Shown piece after piece: positions 10,147 through 23,238 of a stretch of 64,000 nt of DNA. The position numbers were made by a program, and so were the translations under genes. How positions within the stretch are numbered: position 1 is the stretch's first letter; each line of letters starts with the position of its first letter. The notes below the pieces were generated by a model. The model was not told the DNA's origin. It did no database searches and saw nothing but the letters and a program-made list of their open reading frames with translations. Source of the DNA: Rhyacophila brunnea (taxonomy: Eukaryota > Arthropoda > Insecta > Trichoptera > Rhyacophilidae). The DNA is taken from contig JAGYXB010000804.1 of assembly GCA_022495005.1 (NCBI GenBank), forward strand, positions 434,001-498,000. Direction: 5' to 3'.

Positions 10147-12256
10147 TATAAAAATAAGGGAGAGTCAATGTCTGTCACGATTTTAAGCGTAGTTTCACCG
10201 CACATGCCCAATATCAGGGACGGGGAACCTACGACAAGTTTGATAGTTTTTTAGATAGATAGATTACCTATGTCAAATCTCCTGAATTTGTAAAATTGAA
10301 TTCATCCGGTACCTAACAATGTCTTGTTTAGTCGGCGTGTGAACATATTATTACGTGACAGTTTGAATAATTTTATTGATATACTTAAAGGTACATCTTT
10401 AGCAATGTGCCTATAAATAAAAAAAAAATTATGATCTCTGTCTGACATGGCTGCGAACAACTATTTTTGTGAATGAATTATTTTTAATCTGAAGTAAAAT
10501 ATGTGTAGAATTCTCTTATTACCACGTCTTCAATTATAAACTGCGAATAAATGAGTTGACAGACACCCGATAAAATATATTATGGTTCATTATCTTTTTA
10601 ATAAATTTACAATAGGTACACCATTTTGTAAAAACCGGTATTTCGGTTTTATTTTATTTTATTTATCTTCATTGTACATAATTTGAAAGACTTGAAAAAA
10701 AAGTTTGTCATCCCTGCTCTATAGCTTAAGTGTGCATAATCACTTAATTATGTAGAAGTATGTATTATTAAATTTCTTCTGTGCAGCTCTGTCATCATTA
10801 TCATTGTTATATGATGCAACCTTAATGAATAAACAAATAATATACATTATATTTTGGTCTGACATATTCTGTTCATTATTATGAAACAACATGAGATAAT
10901 AAGTGTAGTTGTACAAAATAGTTGGCTAATAGTGGCGGAGCACACTGCAAGACACTGGGCGATGCGCGCACGGAGCAGGCGGTCTAAACAGCACTTGATT
11001 TTTACGCCTCTCGCGTCACGTGCGTATCGAACGGCTACCCGCAGTGTTCTTTGGCCCATGCGGTCTTGTAAAACGACCACTGGCACGATATACAAATGCT
11101 ATATACCTATGTTTGCATATTATTATTGTATTAATGAATGTTTTGAGGCGATATTCATATTAATTTCAAGATTACCATCACATTATTATGCACATGCGAT
11201 CGATGATTGCACATGCTAACGTGTTCTATATTCCTTATTAGCCAAATAATATTATGAAACTAACATTCTATAGCATTTACTATTCAATATAAATCATTGC
11301 AATCAGCTATAATAGTATCTCAAGGTATTTTTTACGAAATCTATAAAAAAACTGTTCTGTCTTTTCAAAACATCCAACGTTTACTTGGATCATTATAATT
11401 TATCAAATGAGTTTATAACTTTGTACACACCACATACAAACATTATTTTACGACACATACTCCATTGTCATGTGAGGCCGTGGCACTGAATTACGGATTA
11501 CGATGGTAGTGCTAGTTATTGATTATCTTCAAATGTAATGCGGTAACCCGTTCGCGATAAAATAATATTTTCGATTGCATATTTCGTTCAAAGTATTGTC
11601 ATTTATTTAAATATGTATGCAACAATCATCATTTTCTACAAATAGTTTACCATATTAATTCATTCGAAGTATAAGTGATTAACTTGCACTATCAATGATG
11701 TTTAAGAGATGATTATAGTAGACCTTGACCGACATGGTAACGTAACGTTTTTCAAATGTGAGTGTCGAAGATAATGTTTGATTATAAATATGTAATGTTA
11801 TAATAATTATTATTGTCAATAATGTATGATGGGTGAAGAAAATAAACTACGCAATGTGGGAGAGTGATCAGAAAGTTGGCAAATGTAGTGGTAGTCATTT
11901 ATAATGGGAAAATTGTGAGTAATGGGGGGGGGGCAATTAGAGTTTAAAATTGTATTGTTGTCAATATTTTTATATATTTCTAGGAGTTCCAAACTATTAT
12001 TTTTCAGAGATTATATTTTCTTTCACTGTTAATGTTAGGTGTGTACCGTCGTATCTTTCGAGAGGATTGATGACCCGCACATTAATAATTTATAAGCAAG
12101 TGATGAAAAACATGCAGAAAGGTGATAACTGATAATGCACGCGTCGACCACTGTCTACAAGCGATGATTCTCTTAAATAAATAATACAAAGATTCACAAA
12201 CGTCTTCTTTCGCGGCACACAGTTCGGCAGATACAGATTTAACGTAATGCAGTGAA
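10147..12256. other. No recognisable gene; GC-richer island near 10930-11095
   Basis: Mostly AT-rich non-coding DNA. 10930-11095 is distinctly richer in GC and CpG, with open frames on both strands of about 80-110 codons. I recognise no protein, splice sites or repeat ends there. A run of ten G lies at about 11924-11933. Confidence 0.4.
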
Positions 12257-12865
12257 CACAGAACAGATTAATAAACATAATTCAGATAGATAGGCTATAC
12301 CCCACCAATACATTATATCGTCTCTGTTCTGGCAGAACACACTAACTGGAGAATATTAGTTTTGAGTAACTTTGTTGTTGAGAATATTAGTGTTGAGTAA
12401 CTTGAGTTTTTGTGACTTTGAAGTTGTTAAAATGTTTGAAATGGTCTATCATGTGAGTTTATTAAGTAATCGTAAAAAGGATGACTTTAAAATAAAGACT
12501 TTATTTATTAAGAAGGTTTCCAGCCGGCAAAGTTTGAAATAAGGAATATTTTGGTATAACTAACTCAATATGTCATTTTTTCGAATTAGTGTCTTCTGAC
12601 AGAACAGTGACGATATTTTGAAGCAGGGTTTTGAATGTGTGAGTGTCCTACGAAAATGAAACATACATTATATACGTGCAATAGTGTGTATTGCAATATT
12701 CAAATATACCAATATTGAATGAGAGTCAGTGCATAAACCGAGAGCAGTTGTCAGAACGCAATACAAGCGTATTCTTGAATTGTTCAAGTTTATCCCACAA
12801 TAGTCTACATTCGAGATCGGATGCCTGTTACTCCACACCCGTTGAGTATTTCAGTCAAGTACTAC
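12257..12865 (+). repeat. Dispersed repeat family R, copy A (filled site)
   Basis: Shares long blocks with 44658-44962 (same strand) and 14438-14757 (inverted). Common words include CACAGAACAGAT, TTTTGAAGCAGGGTTT, GCATAAACCGAGAGCAGTTG and CTCCACACCCGTT. This copy is interrupted by the MITE at 12318-12613, and the other two show the uninterrupted state. The class is unknown; it has no coding potential that I can see. Confidence 0.8.
12318..12613 (+). mobile_element. TA-flanked MITE (TCGTCTCTG family), copy 1
   Basis: Inverted ends TCGTCTCTGTTCTGGCAG on the left and TCGTCACTGTTCTGTCAG (inverted) on the right, flanked by TA. Comparison with the empty sites in repeat family R (14.7 kb and 44.7 kb) fixes the insertion between CATTA and TTTTG. 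This is consistent with a TA duplication, although ATAT is equally possible. TA targets suggest the Tc1/mariner superfamily. An inverted second copy is at 61396-61650. Non-coding. Confidence 0.82.
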
Positions 12866-13833
12866 TGTCGCCTGTTGTATTACTTATATCAATTACCTAT
12901 AACAAAACAATCCATCAATTCTTAACAGATCCGTAATAATCCCATCGATTCGGTATGGATAAATAATAACTTGATATTACATATATAATAATTTCGTTTA
13001 GCTTCCTATAGTTTCGAGTTAAGTTGTAATTTTGCAATTGTGCATAATTATATTCTATACCCACTCGTTGCTGGTGACTTATGATAAAGAAATATACTTA
13101 ATGATAAAAAATAATATTATCATAGTGGTAGTTGTGATTTCTGTTAAATAAATATTTATTATCAATACACAATAAATTGCATCAGCACCTTTAAGCCAAC
13201 TAATATCAAAGCACACACAAAGCTCCAAACGAGATTAAACCGAATAACATTATATTTCAAAACACGGAAAATGTCTAAACAATCGTTGAAATTATTTTAT
13301 GTTGCAATATTTCCCTTCTTATTCGACTTATTAGAGAACCGATAACAAACATATTATTTTATCTCCAGCAGGCAATTATGAATTAGCTGCTACATATAAT
13401 AAATTCACAACAGTCAATAATTAAGAAAAATATAAAATATAGCATTTGATTTGAATAACAATTACAGAAAAAATGTAATAAATAATATGTATGCTTAATA
13501 ATACATATTATCTAAGGATAATAAATATTCAATTTATAAATATATTTTTTTTGAGAACATAAAAATTACTTAGCAATAAATACGAGAGAAAGCATCTTCC
13601 GGTTATGCCGTCCTTTCGCATATGACGCACGATAGAATATAAATTTTAATATTATTAACCCTATATATGAAATGTTATTTTTATTTATGCTTGCTTCCAT
13701 ATCATAACCATAACATATTCTACAAATTACTTAGGTAACTAAAAATATTTACCACTAACTTTATATATCGCAGAAAAAATATATTTTAATATACATATAA
13801 CAATAACACGTACTCACAGTGTTTGCCCTAAAC
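12866..13833. other. Very AT-rich, no gene seen
   Basis: Long AT-rich stretch with many A/T runs. No coding, repeat or RNA signal that I can support. Confidence 0.45.
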
Positions 13834-14167
13834 CAGTGATTCCCAACGTTGGGCGTACGCACCCACCGGGGGCGCAATTTGAATGTTTTGGGGGGCAAAA
13901 AAGTCATCTTGAAAATCATTTGAAGACGAAGCATAGCACAGGGATCGCACTAATTTTCTGAGTAGATACATGTAACGTAATATATACATATTAGTATTTA
14001 CATACGAAAGTTAAATTAAAAATACTATTGCCTATGTGCATTTTTATTTGAAGCAATTCATTTTTTTTCAGAATTAGTTAGGTAACTATAAAATTTTGAT
14101 TGGGGGGGCATTGAGATTTTTGAAGCGTTGAAGTGGGGCTTGGCAGAAATAAGGTTGGGAAACATTG
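13834..14167 (+). mobile_element. hAT MITE, 334 bp
   Basis: Starts CAGTGATTCCCAACGTTGG and ends with the inverted form of CAATGTTTCCCAACCTTAT. A perfect 8-bp duplication CCCTAAAC flanks it (13826-13833, 14168-14175). CAGxGxTTCCCAAC ends and 8-bp duplications are typical of hAT. Too short to encode a transposase. Confidence 0.9.
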
Positions 14168-14437
14168 CCCTAAACGCACCAGTCAAACTAATATTTATCG
14201 ACTTCACGTTCTAAAACATAATTCCTTTTTTTCATATGTCGTCTATCTTACTCTAACGCATATTGCGGAGATTATACGAGTGCCAAATGCTTTCTCACTC
14301 GAATTTATGATTTTTTTTAGGTTTTTATGGTTTTTCAAAATGGAACATAATAGGTATCCATGGAGAGATTAGTTTTTCGTTAGTTTACGATAGGTATTCA
14401 CGTAACACATTATCCCTGTATAAAAGCTATATAGAAT

Positions 14438-14757
14438 AAAACCAGGGAACTCAGAAATGATGGGAACTGAAATACCTAACGGGTAAGGAGAAGTAGGCAA
14501 CCGATCTCGAGTAAGGAAGAATACGGGATAAATTTAAACATGTGTCAAGAATACGTCATACGTCGAATACTTACAACTGCTCTCGGTTTATGCATTGAGG
14601 CTCATTTAATATTGGTGAATTACACATACTATTGCACGTCTATAATGCGTGGTTCATTTTCGTAGGACACTCACACATTCAAAACCCTGCTTCAAAATGT
14701 ACTGTATTGGTATACAGCATATCGGAATTCTATTTATTATCTGTTCTGTGAATAAAA
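14438..14757 (-). repeat. Dispersed repeat family R, copy B (empty site)
   Basis: Inverted copy of the repeat at 12257-12865 and 44658-44962. It retains the uninterrupted target word CAGTACATTTTGAAG that in copy A is split by a MITE. Further to the right it abuts a degenerate tRNA-like stretch near 14816-14850. Confidence 0.75.
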
Positions 14758-16005
14758 CAATTTATTCAACATATTTATGGATAACACAATATAGATTGCT
14801 ATGTTAAATATTTTTGACCGAACGGGGAATTGAACTCAGAACTTTTCGTCAAAAACGACAAAGGCCAATGTTTCTTCTTTCTTGGTTTGTAACCAGGGTT
14901 GGAAATGGAACCCTGTAACTCCGAAAAAATGATGACCCGAGAGTGATGTACATATGTACCACCTAGTAAGGATATTTAGAAAAAATAGTAAATAGATAAG
15001 TAGGCAGACTTAATTCTCGAATTTATAAATAAAAATAAAACATCAATATTATAGGTACATATTATAACTGGGTACTAGGTAGGTGGGTTTAAGTAAGTAT
15101 ATTAGTACTGATAAAAGTCGGAACTGAACCTCGTAACCAAAAAAAATGGGAGTTATAAGAGTTCTGGTCGCAAGGCGACGAGGCTAACAACCCCAGAGAA
15201 AATGATAGAAGCAATCACATGAAACCCCATCTTATTGAATCGTTTCACAATTCCATTAGATTTGCTTCTTTCCATTGAAATATCATGATGACGAATTGTT
15301 GGAACCGTCGAACTCGTTTTATCTGGTGGAATATAACGCATGTGGACAGGTAGGCAAACACTTCGTCGACGCTGATTGATCGTGGTTGCGCGACAGTGGT
15401 CGTGAAGGCTTCAAATGTGAGCCCTCCAGAGAGACGATAACACAGTGATAACTGAAACCGTGGAACTGATAAGGTGATAACTCGATACGTAGCAAGAGAT
15501 AAGGTTGCGATAACATCAGATAGTATATTTTAACGTCTATTTCTAAAATCAATACGTATACGACATACCAAGTCCATGAAAATATGATTATAGTTATATT
15601 ATGTAATGTAAAGCCGCCTTTTTATAAAGTACTTTAGCACGTATTCAATTTTGTCAAGATTTTGTTAAAAGCGTAACATAGAAAATTGAGGAGCTGAATT
15701 GAATAGTGGCTTAAGTAAAATTAGGGCGTTTTGCTGTAAGCATTTTTAGAACTATTGATTTCTTTTTAAAAATGTTAAAAGTGTTAAAATCATTTAAATA
15801 TTATGATAACTACATGTGACACCAATAATTAACATACTGATACCCCGTATAATAAATTAATTTTATTATATAGAGCAAATAAATGTCTATACAAATCAGA
15901 CAAATTTAATATAAAAATTTTTGGTAATTTAAAAATGGTATCCATATTAATTCCAAATTTAAATCAAACGCAGACATAACATTAGCCAATAAGCACCCTC
16001 TAGAT
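14758..16005. other. No recognised gene
   Basis: Contains a tRNA-like box B word at about 14830 (minus) and a hAT-like start CAGGGTTGGAAATGGAACC at about 14893 that resembles the end of the element at 53725, but I found no partner end. Overlapping minus-strand frames at 15153-15552 have no recognised product. Confidence 0.35.
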
Positions 16006-16410
16006 CAGTGTTTACCGGTGGTCCGCGAATTTTTGGCGTCCAAATGCCTATGCTAAAAACTCCAATAAAATCTTCAAAACCCGTGCACCTGCAAGTGTTT
16101 GTGCATTGTGTTTTTGTTCTTAAAATAGATTAATGGTTTTACGTGACGAAATCAACCGCGATCAGACGGTATTAGTATTACACGTTACTATATAAATAAT
16201 ATTTTATATTTCTGCGTTAGAGTTTGACCAGATTACGTGTGTCTCGTCCGAGATTCGCCGCGAGTGCATGTGGACAGCCCAATGGGTCACCTGCACCTCG
16301 ACCGCGCGCGAAAAGTGATACGCGGTCAAATCACGCCATCTGGACAAGGCATAAAAAACGTTTCTTCTATTTTCAGTGGTCCGCAGGTCTGAAAAGGTTG
16401 AAAAACACTG
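16006..16410 (+). mobile_element. hAT MITE, 405 bp
   Basis: Starts CAGTGTTTACCGGTGGTCCG and ends with the inverted form of CAGTGTTTTTCAACC. Flanked by a perfect 8-bp duplication CTCTAGAT (15998-16005, 16411-16418), which fits the hAT target consensus nTCTAGAn exactly. A GC-rich open frame inside (16224-16430) crosses the element end and is not a gene. Confidence 0.92.
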
Positions 16411-17027
16411 CTCTAGATCAGATCAAATGATGAGATGAGAAGCCACTTCGATTCAAACGGCCGTATATTAGTGTGAGAGATCAAAAAGTCTTCAAACGAC
16501 ATAAAGTGAACATGTACAATTTACGGATTTTATAAAATACGACGGAAAACATTACAATTATAAGTTCCGAAATGATAATAACGAAAGCAGTTGACATAAA
16601 AATGTAGTATTTTGACAGATTTTGTTTTCATTTAGGTAAATGTTCTTAAAACAAAAGCCATATATAATACTATGTAGCTAGCAAATACATTTTTTGTAAT
16701 TAGGTATAGGCTTATGAGACACGCGTAGCTTGGAATAAGCTTCAATAAACAGATAAATGTGTTTTGTTTATCGGTGATATTTATAGTATATTCAGCGAAC
16801 TTGTTAGCCTCCCACGCATAATAAATGAATAAGTTGGAAAATTCTGATCAAAACACTTCAAAAATAATTAGAAATTAGAATCACTATAACAAGTTACGGA
16901 TTTAATGGGAATATTGGACAAGGAAAAAACAATACACACAATATACAAGATCTGGATCCAATTATATTACATATTATTAATTTATTATATTTGGGGCTTA
17001 TGTTGTCCATGTGCTCGCCCTGCGGGT
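16411..17027. other. No recognisable feature
   Basis: AT-rich sequence, nothing supported. Confidence 0.4.
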
Positions 17028-17592
17028 CTATTCTGAACAGTTATTACTTTAGCACGTTTCCGTTATTCTCATTAGTCCAAATTAATACGGAAGGCATATT
17101 CACAAATCAGTTATCAGCGGCTATCTCCAACACTTGGTAAATTCGTAATACGGAAAAATTTAGGTTAGTAGTAGTTAGTTAGTCAGTCAAATTCGGGTAT
17201 GTTCGTGCTAGGGGATACGTCCGAACCCAAATAGATACACCAGAACCCAAGAATTTTGCATTGACACCTCAGAACACATAGTATGTTACTTTCTAGCACT
17301 CGATATTTGACAGCTCGCAGGGAACTATAAATTAAGACGGCGACCGTGACGTATCATATTTCAAAACAGTCGGATCTTAGATCTCAATTCTCAATAAGTA
17401 AAATTGACGTGCTCTGTCTTGCTCTACAAGTTAACACAGTCAAGAGAGTGGCTGTTAAAAGATAGCACTTTTCGACAATTCAAACGGTTAACTTATTTAC
17501 ATAATTAACCGCCTGAATACGTAAAGTGATAAATGTGATATATTTATTACAATTAGCTCTTTTTTTGATGTTAAATGATATGTTAGAATAAG
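17028..17592 (-). repeat. Two-part dispersed repeat, copy 2 (inverted to 3048-4575)
   Basis: Contiguous inverted counterpart of 3048-3345 plus 4370-4575. Similarity is strong over the parts with GAACTATAAATTAAG and AATTCGGGTATGTTCGTG. It lacks the roughly 1 kb that separates the two parts in copy 1. The core word TTAACCGxCTGAA also has a weak echo in the palindromic MITE at 41663-41922. Confidence 0.65.
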
Positions 17593-18061
17593 CCTGCTGG
17601 AGTGGATACGACGAAAAATTCAACATAGGATTAGTGGTATTATTGGAATCATTATCACCATCGATGTATGGACAAATGAAGGAAAATTTACATAAATTGG
17701 GAGTTTAATTTCATGATCTATTCGATTTGGAATTTTAGGCATGGATGTATGAAACAAAACAGTGGGAGAGGTAATTTCACTGAAGAATGGAAAATACAAT
17801 ATGATATTGAAAAATATATAAAAATCATTAATATTAAATCTATTAAGAGTAAATAAATAATAGCATTCTTAGTAGTGAACTTGTACTTACTCTATAAGCA
17901 GGCTAAGTATGAGAAGAAAAAAATGGAAAACAATTAATTATCACATCTTAGGCATCAAACAACAGTATCAATTGAAAAAAACTTACATATAGACATAAAT
18001 ATTTAAAAACAAACCACATTAATTCAAGTCGCCGACACAATACTCCAAATAAATTAATATT
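17593..18061. other. No recognisable feature
   Basis: AT-rich sequence, nothing supported. Confidence 0.4.
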
Positions 18062-18417
18062 AGTTTTGTTCCCTTGCCTCTTACGAAGTTGAATATGGCA
18101 ATGTTGCCATTATATGTGTGTACCTATGTTGCATGCCATTTTCCAATTCTTTACTACAAATAATTTGGTGGTGTAATTAAAGTAATTAATTACTTTTTAC
18201 AATAATAGCATATTGCATGTATGCATTATCAGTTTTGTTCTCTTGCCTCTTACGAAGTTTAATGTGGCAATGTTATTGTAATTTTCTGCATATGCGATTA
18301 TATTTATTTATGTTGTATCCGGATGCTATTTTCCAATTCTCCAGTACAAATAATTTGGTTAAACTCCATGATTAAATGAAATTACTTTTTACAATATTAG
18401 CATATTGCGTGTTTGCA
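18062..18417 (+). repeat. Imperfect tandem duplication, about 169 and 187 bp
   Basis: Unit 1 (18062-18230) and unit 2 (18231-18417) both begin AGTTTTGTTC/TC then CTTGCCTCTTACGAAGTT. Both share GGCAATGTT, TTTTCCAATTCT, ACAAATAATTTGG, TACTTTTTACAAT and AGCATATTGC. Divergence by substitutions and small indels shows an old local duplication. No coding function is evident. Confidence 0.9.
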
Positions 18418-19834
18418 ACCCTCGATAATATCATTTGAGAGTAACAAAAACCCATAGCGAGTGAATAGCGAAATAGGGATTTATGTAATGTACAATTATT
18501 ACGTTAATCACCCTTGTTTATGGTGTCAGAGAGATGTTACAGGCCATTAAACTTAATGTGTGTAAAAAATTGCACCTTCGGTGAATTTGCCTCTAGTGAC
18601 AGAATACGGTGAATGTAATTTAATCAAATTTACATTTAAAAGTTTTTATATAACCAATGTGCATGTAAAAACATTGAAGGTTCTTAACTTATTGTTTCTA
18701 CATAATATTGTATGTTATGTGTGCATTAAAATGTAGTTAACCAAGTACTATCAAACCTCACGAAAAGAATTTTGAATAATCCATAGTTTTAATCTTGTAA
18801 TGTTTTTAGATATTGATAAATTAAAACACTTCAAAATGTATGTAAATTATCGATATATTAAATTGCATGTATCCTGCCACTAGATACCGCTAGTAGGCTT
18901 TCGCTCTATCTTAAACAATATAAAAATAAACAATCATAAATAATCGTTTCATGTTTTGAACTATGTGCCATTTATTTATTGATTGGTGTGTAAATATATA
19001 CCATTAATTTAATTAAACAGAGAAATACAGATAATAAAATATACAATAATATGTTGAAATTATAGTAAATATAAATTTCACGAAATTTGATTCATTTGTT
19101 TGACTGCTATCAACTTGCAATATTGGCACTGTTATATTGTTATGGACTCAATCGCAGTTTTAGCGATAACTTATAAAAACGATAAACTTGGTTTTGTTTC
19201 GTTATCTGTACTAGGAAGGCGCCTAGTGGACGTAATTGCTACTAAATACATTTTATTTAAAAGTGTTAAATCAAATGACCACGGCAAAGAAAGGCATAGA
19301 TTGAACATCACAGACGCAAAAAAAAATACACACATCGTCAAACTTTCATTACGCGAGAGCCCCTTCGACCTCATTAGTCAGACAGTTCCGCCCAAAAGAA
19401 AAAGTGTAAGACAACTTTGGTTCATCAGAAACAGTTTTTCCTGGCAGGATATAAAAGATCGAAGACGTCGTTAATTTTTTACCAGCTGAAAAGGAAGCGA
19501 AGCACTCGAGGCTCGTTTATTTAACATTATCAATTTTATTTTCACCACGTCGACCCGATTAGTTCGTTTACCAATACGAAATATCGAGCCAAACACCAAA
19601 AAATACATCAGAAAACACAAACAGTTTTTTTAATATTTTCGACAGAAAATGTAATTTTTAAATTTCTGAAAATATTATTTAGTAATTTTTTTTTAGCCCA
19701 AACTATAAAATTTAACTTAGAGATTGTGATGAGCTGGATAACATAGTGAAATACTAAACCGACGTATTGAAGGAATACCAGATGACTGTACATCAAAGAT
19801 GTTTATCCCTTGGTATTCATTACATATTACCACT
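18418..19834. other. Non-coding; one unassigned frame at 19142-19474
   Basis: AT-rich sequence. A plus-strand frame from ATG at 19142 to 19474 (about 110 codons, Lys/Arg-rich C-terminal half) is longer than most chance frames here. I do not recognise it, see no conserved motif, and note no splice context. Treat it as a chance frame unless homologues exist. Confidence 0.3.
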
Positions 19835-20375
19835 CAGTAGCGAAGGGTGGAGGTAGACTGTTAAGATCCTTCATAAATAGTGCACAAACATTGTTAGTCA
19901 TACGTATTTGTTTTCATTAAACTAAAGATCAATTAAACCCTGCCTAAACCAAACCATAATAGTTTTGGTATAATATTTTGGGCGATACGACAAAATTGTG
20001 CACACTTTTTCATTCATATTGTTTGTTTTCGTTACATTAAGAATACATATTACACATATTGTTGGTTAATTTTTTAAAATTCATTAAGCCCTACCTAACC
20101 AAACTATAATATATAAAAAATATTATTAAATATTGAAAGCTGTGTACGATTTTATTGCATAATTTTAGATATTTTATAGACAGACGAGTGTTTTTTGACT
20201 ATTATATAATATTATAGCTTGGTTTTAGCAGAGTTTAATTGAATTTTAAAAACTAACGAACACCATCTGTAAATTGTAGTTTTATTCTAATGAAAACAAG
20301 TACGTATGACTGACAAAGTTTAATGTGCACTATTTATGGCAGATCTTAATAGCCTACCTCCACCCTTCGCCACTG
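19835..20375. mobile_element. Long-TIR hAT-like MITE, 541 bp
   Basis: Ends CAGTAGCGAAGGGTGGAGG and, inverted, CAGTGGCGAAGGGTGGAGG. The inverted repeats extend roughly 150 bp each, sharing AATAGTGCACA and GTCATACGTA. The terminal 15 bp match the 1.7-kb element at 24354-26090, so both belong to one hAT family. The immediate flanks (TTACCACT and ACACTATG) are not a clear duplication. Non-coding. Confidence 0.75.
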
Positions 20376-21714
20376 ACACTATGTGATAGAAACACGTGTT
20401 GTAAAGCAATTTTTATATGCGATGAATAAAAAAGTGATGAACTCAATTTTAGTTTGTAACGATGTTTTCCACTGTTTAATTTTAAACATTGTAAACAACA
20501 CAGGTTGAGAGCTCCTGACTTCAAAATTATAAGCAATTAATAGAAAGGAACAGTTATTAATTTGGTTTGGACCGTAATACATCAAAACTAAAATTATAAA
20601 AACAATGCTGCGTAAATTTACATAGGATTCTTATTGTTATCTGAAGAGATAGGCAATTAGAGTAAAGATAAAAATGCTGCATCGTTATCTTAATTCACAT
20701 CAAGTAAAAAGTGAAATTTAAAGGCAGTTTGCTGATTGTGTTACTTATATTTTTGGTATTTGAATAATTTCATTACTTTTAAATCTAATGAAAATTGCCT
20801 AACATTGACCAAAACGCTCTCGGATGCAAAATCTCAATATTAAAGTTAACACGTAAGCCGAATCCGTAAAATACATTCAAGCAAATTTTAGAGACACTGC
20901 TCCGATATTGGAGCTTTGATTCGATATAAATAAAAGCAATTTCAAGTTCTATATATATATATATATATATATATCTACATATACCCTTAACTATAGTGTT
21001 ATTTTAAATAAATTGAGTCAAATATCGAGAAGAACACTCCAGTAACTCTGATACTCTTAAATGAATGCCACTAGAAAGATATATTTTTTTCCAATTCTAC
21101 AAAAAAATGGATTGCAGGGAAAATGGGTTGCAGGGAAAAAAAGGAAATGGATATATTATTGATTTGTGCAATTTTAAGGCACGAATAATAAGCATTATTG
21201 CACCACAAACCCCATTAGTTTAAAACAGCTTCTGTATTACAGGGTATATTAATAAGATGTTAATTAATTTATGGGGGTGTCGCAGTGGCGTATGTAAACC
21301 GTACGCCACAGCCATCCGCGTAAAACATAAATTTCGCCTCATACGTTCAATTAAATACGAAATTCGGGGAGTGTTTTAGCCAGATAAGCCGCTAAATTAA
21401 TTCAGTGAAATGTTTCGACTATTCTGCGCGCCTGTTTAGGAGGCGTTCCGTGCGGCGTTATTTTTTACAGGAAGATTGAAAATGTTCCGTTTTAATAATG
21501 GAAAGTTTACAGTAATTTCAGCGCCTCGCACGCCCTCAATGTACCTAATCAACTTTGTCACAAGTACTAGGTTTTACAATGTATTCAATTTAAAATAGAT
21601 TGGTGCTATGTAATCCGGGGACAGCACACGCGCATTACCCACTCACGCACACAAGTCTAAATTAACATCTGTAATAATTTAATCAAATTAAAGGGTTATC
21701 AAAAGTGCCCTTAT
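20376..21714. other. No gene; (TA)n microsatellite and GC-richer patch
   Basis: A (TA)12 microsatellite lies at 20950-20974. 21270-21540 is richer in GC and includes a short stem (GTGGCGTA / TACGCCAC, about 21284-21308). I recognise no coding or RNA family in it. Confidence 0.4.
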
Positions 21715-22090
21715 GTGTATCACTGGTCATCCACCTACAACCAATCCCACGATGGTGACCCCGACACAGAGCTGAAAGCCATAGATGTGGATGTGAGACT
21801 TACATCTAAAGGAGAAGACCAATGGCAAAACGCTATGTTTTTAGTACCAATTTGGAAAACGAAAGCGACTAGTGAAATATATTGTCTTTCCGATTTCTAA
21901 AATATTTCTTACTTTGGCGGTAAAGGCAAGATGAAATCAGGGAATATAGTCGCAACACAAATATGGTGCTGGAAACAGATGCTGAGATCAGTTTTGTGGA
22001 CGGTCAAACGAACAAATGAGTCAACATCAGAGAATTCCACATTCGACACGCTCTTCCTAGTTTGTCTGTGTCGGACTATTCAATAATCTG
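21715..22090 (+). mobile_element. RTE-type LINE ORF2 fragment, frameshifted
   Basis: The plus strand encodes, in successive frames, a stretch with PIWKTKATS, then TQIWCWKQMLRSVLWTVKRT followed by NES. The latter matches the FEMWCWRRxLRIxWTxxRTNES segment downstream of the reverse transcriptase thumb in RTE/CR1-like endonuclease-reverse transcriptases. Frames are broken by stops. A remnant only; the tail fragments at 590, 2770, 6515 and 29630 come from the same general protein type. Confidence 0.55.
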
Positions 22091-22439
22091 GTCTCCTCAT
22101 TCTCAAGGACATTGCCTTCCCAAAGGTGCCCCGTCATGTATGTACAGCCGTGGATATGCAGGACTGTTTTCCATGACGGTTGAAACATGTCTGAAAGAAA
22201 AGATTTTAAGTGCTGTTCCGATACGGAACCGCACGGGACTGATGTAACAACCATGCATCTTGGTGCTTAAAGAAAGAATTTAGAGAGAAAAACAAAGGTT
22301 TGGACTAGCTCAGCTAGTCTAGGTGACATTAAGTGTCCTCTGTATCTGCATACCGAATATCAAGATTTGAATGTGGTGGGTGATTGTGATCAACCCGATT
22401 AACTTCCTCTCCAATTCTACAAATTTCTAAAATGTTCAA

Positions 22440-22610
22440 CCTTTTGATTGCCATTCTCGCGAGTGCAACCCGGTCTATTCTCTATCAAGCCAATCCCGTG
22501 TGATTGTGGTGCTGAGGAAACCACGGAACACGTGATAGACTGTCGCTGTCTGTTTTATGTACCAAAACAGTGGCCTGGGCATGAATAAGAAAAGCTTAGG
22601 CATGTCTCTC
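22440..22610 (+). mobile_element. LINE ORF2 Cys/His tail fragment
   Basis: The plus strand encodes IPCDCGAEETTEHVIDCRC. This is the CxCG...ETxEHxxxxC motif that follows the reverse transcriptase or RNase H domain in R1/jockey-like LINEs. It lies 350 bp downstream of an RTE-type fragment but is of a different type, so this is probably a second element. No stop-free frame exceeds about 40 codons. Confidence 0.5.
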
Positions 22611-23000
22611 CTACTCACAACAGAAGGAGATTAGATTCTCAACGATATTTCTCTGCAGCACGCAAATAATATTCTAAATTGTTGAATATGTTTTTATCAT
22701 TTTTTTAAAAACAATTAGGTATTATATTATACAATAAAAAAAATAATGATACCCTAAGAAACTAATGGCATCCACGTATCATTCTTTAAATATATTCGGG
22801 CCCATCTGTACCGTAGAATATATTACCTAATACTACTACCCGTTGTCTATTGTACGTTAATTTGGTATCTACTAGTTTTCTTGCCTAATGAAGTGATAAA
22901 TTTTGACTATGGACAGACATAAGTTTCCCAGATTTAACTCCATTGTAGATTACATTAAACGTATTTATTGGTTCTCTGTATGAATATTTTACCGACTAAG
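22611..23000. other. No recognisable feature
   Basis: AT-rich sequence, nothing supported. Confidence 0.4.
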
Positions 23001-23238
23001 AGGCCATCCATGGACTGAAACCGTATGCGGTTTCGATTCGTGTGCCATACTAAACTTATGAATTGTGTTCATGAAAATATATTTTCACTAAATTTGTAAG
23101 TGTAAGTGTATGGTATAAACGGACACGATCAGATGCTTATAATATACTTTGTGAAAATATATTTCCAAAAACAGAAAAGATAAGCTTAGTATGGCACACG
23201 ATTCGAAGCCGCATACAGTTTCAGTCGATGGATGGCCT
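23001..23238. repeat. Foldback MITE, 238 bp with about 60-bp arms
   Basis: Left arm AGGCCATCCATGGACTGAAA and onward pairs with the right arm, which inverted begins AGGCCATCCATCGACTGAAA. Pairing continues through TCGTGTGCCATACTAAxCTTA with a few mismatches. The centre repeats GTGAAAATATATTT in both orientations. Flanks do not show an obvious duplication, so the superfamily is unassigned. Confidence 0.85.

Noticed and set aside
14810..14860. tRNA-like box B on the minus strand (GAGTTCAATTCC)
   Set aside because: No convincing box A, no foldable cloverleaf and no second copy of the stretch in the window.
14893..14925. hAT-like start CAGGGTTGGAAATGG as a complete element
   Set aside because: No matching right end or 8-bp duplication was found within several kilobases.
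16224..16430. Arg/Pro-rich open frame
   Set aside because: It lies in and runs past the end of a hAT MITE with a perfect duplication, so it is not a gene.
19100..19474. Long plus-strand frame as a host gene
   Set aside because: It opens without an ATG, no motif is recognised, and there is no splice or promoter support; longest-by-chance frames of this size are possible.
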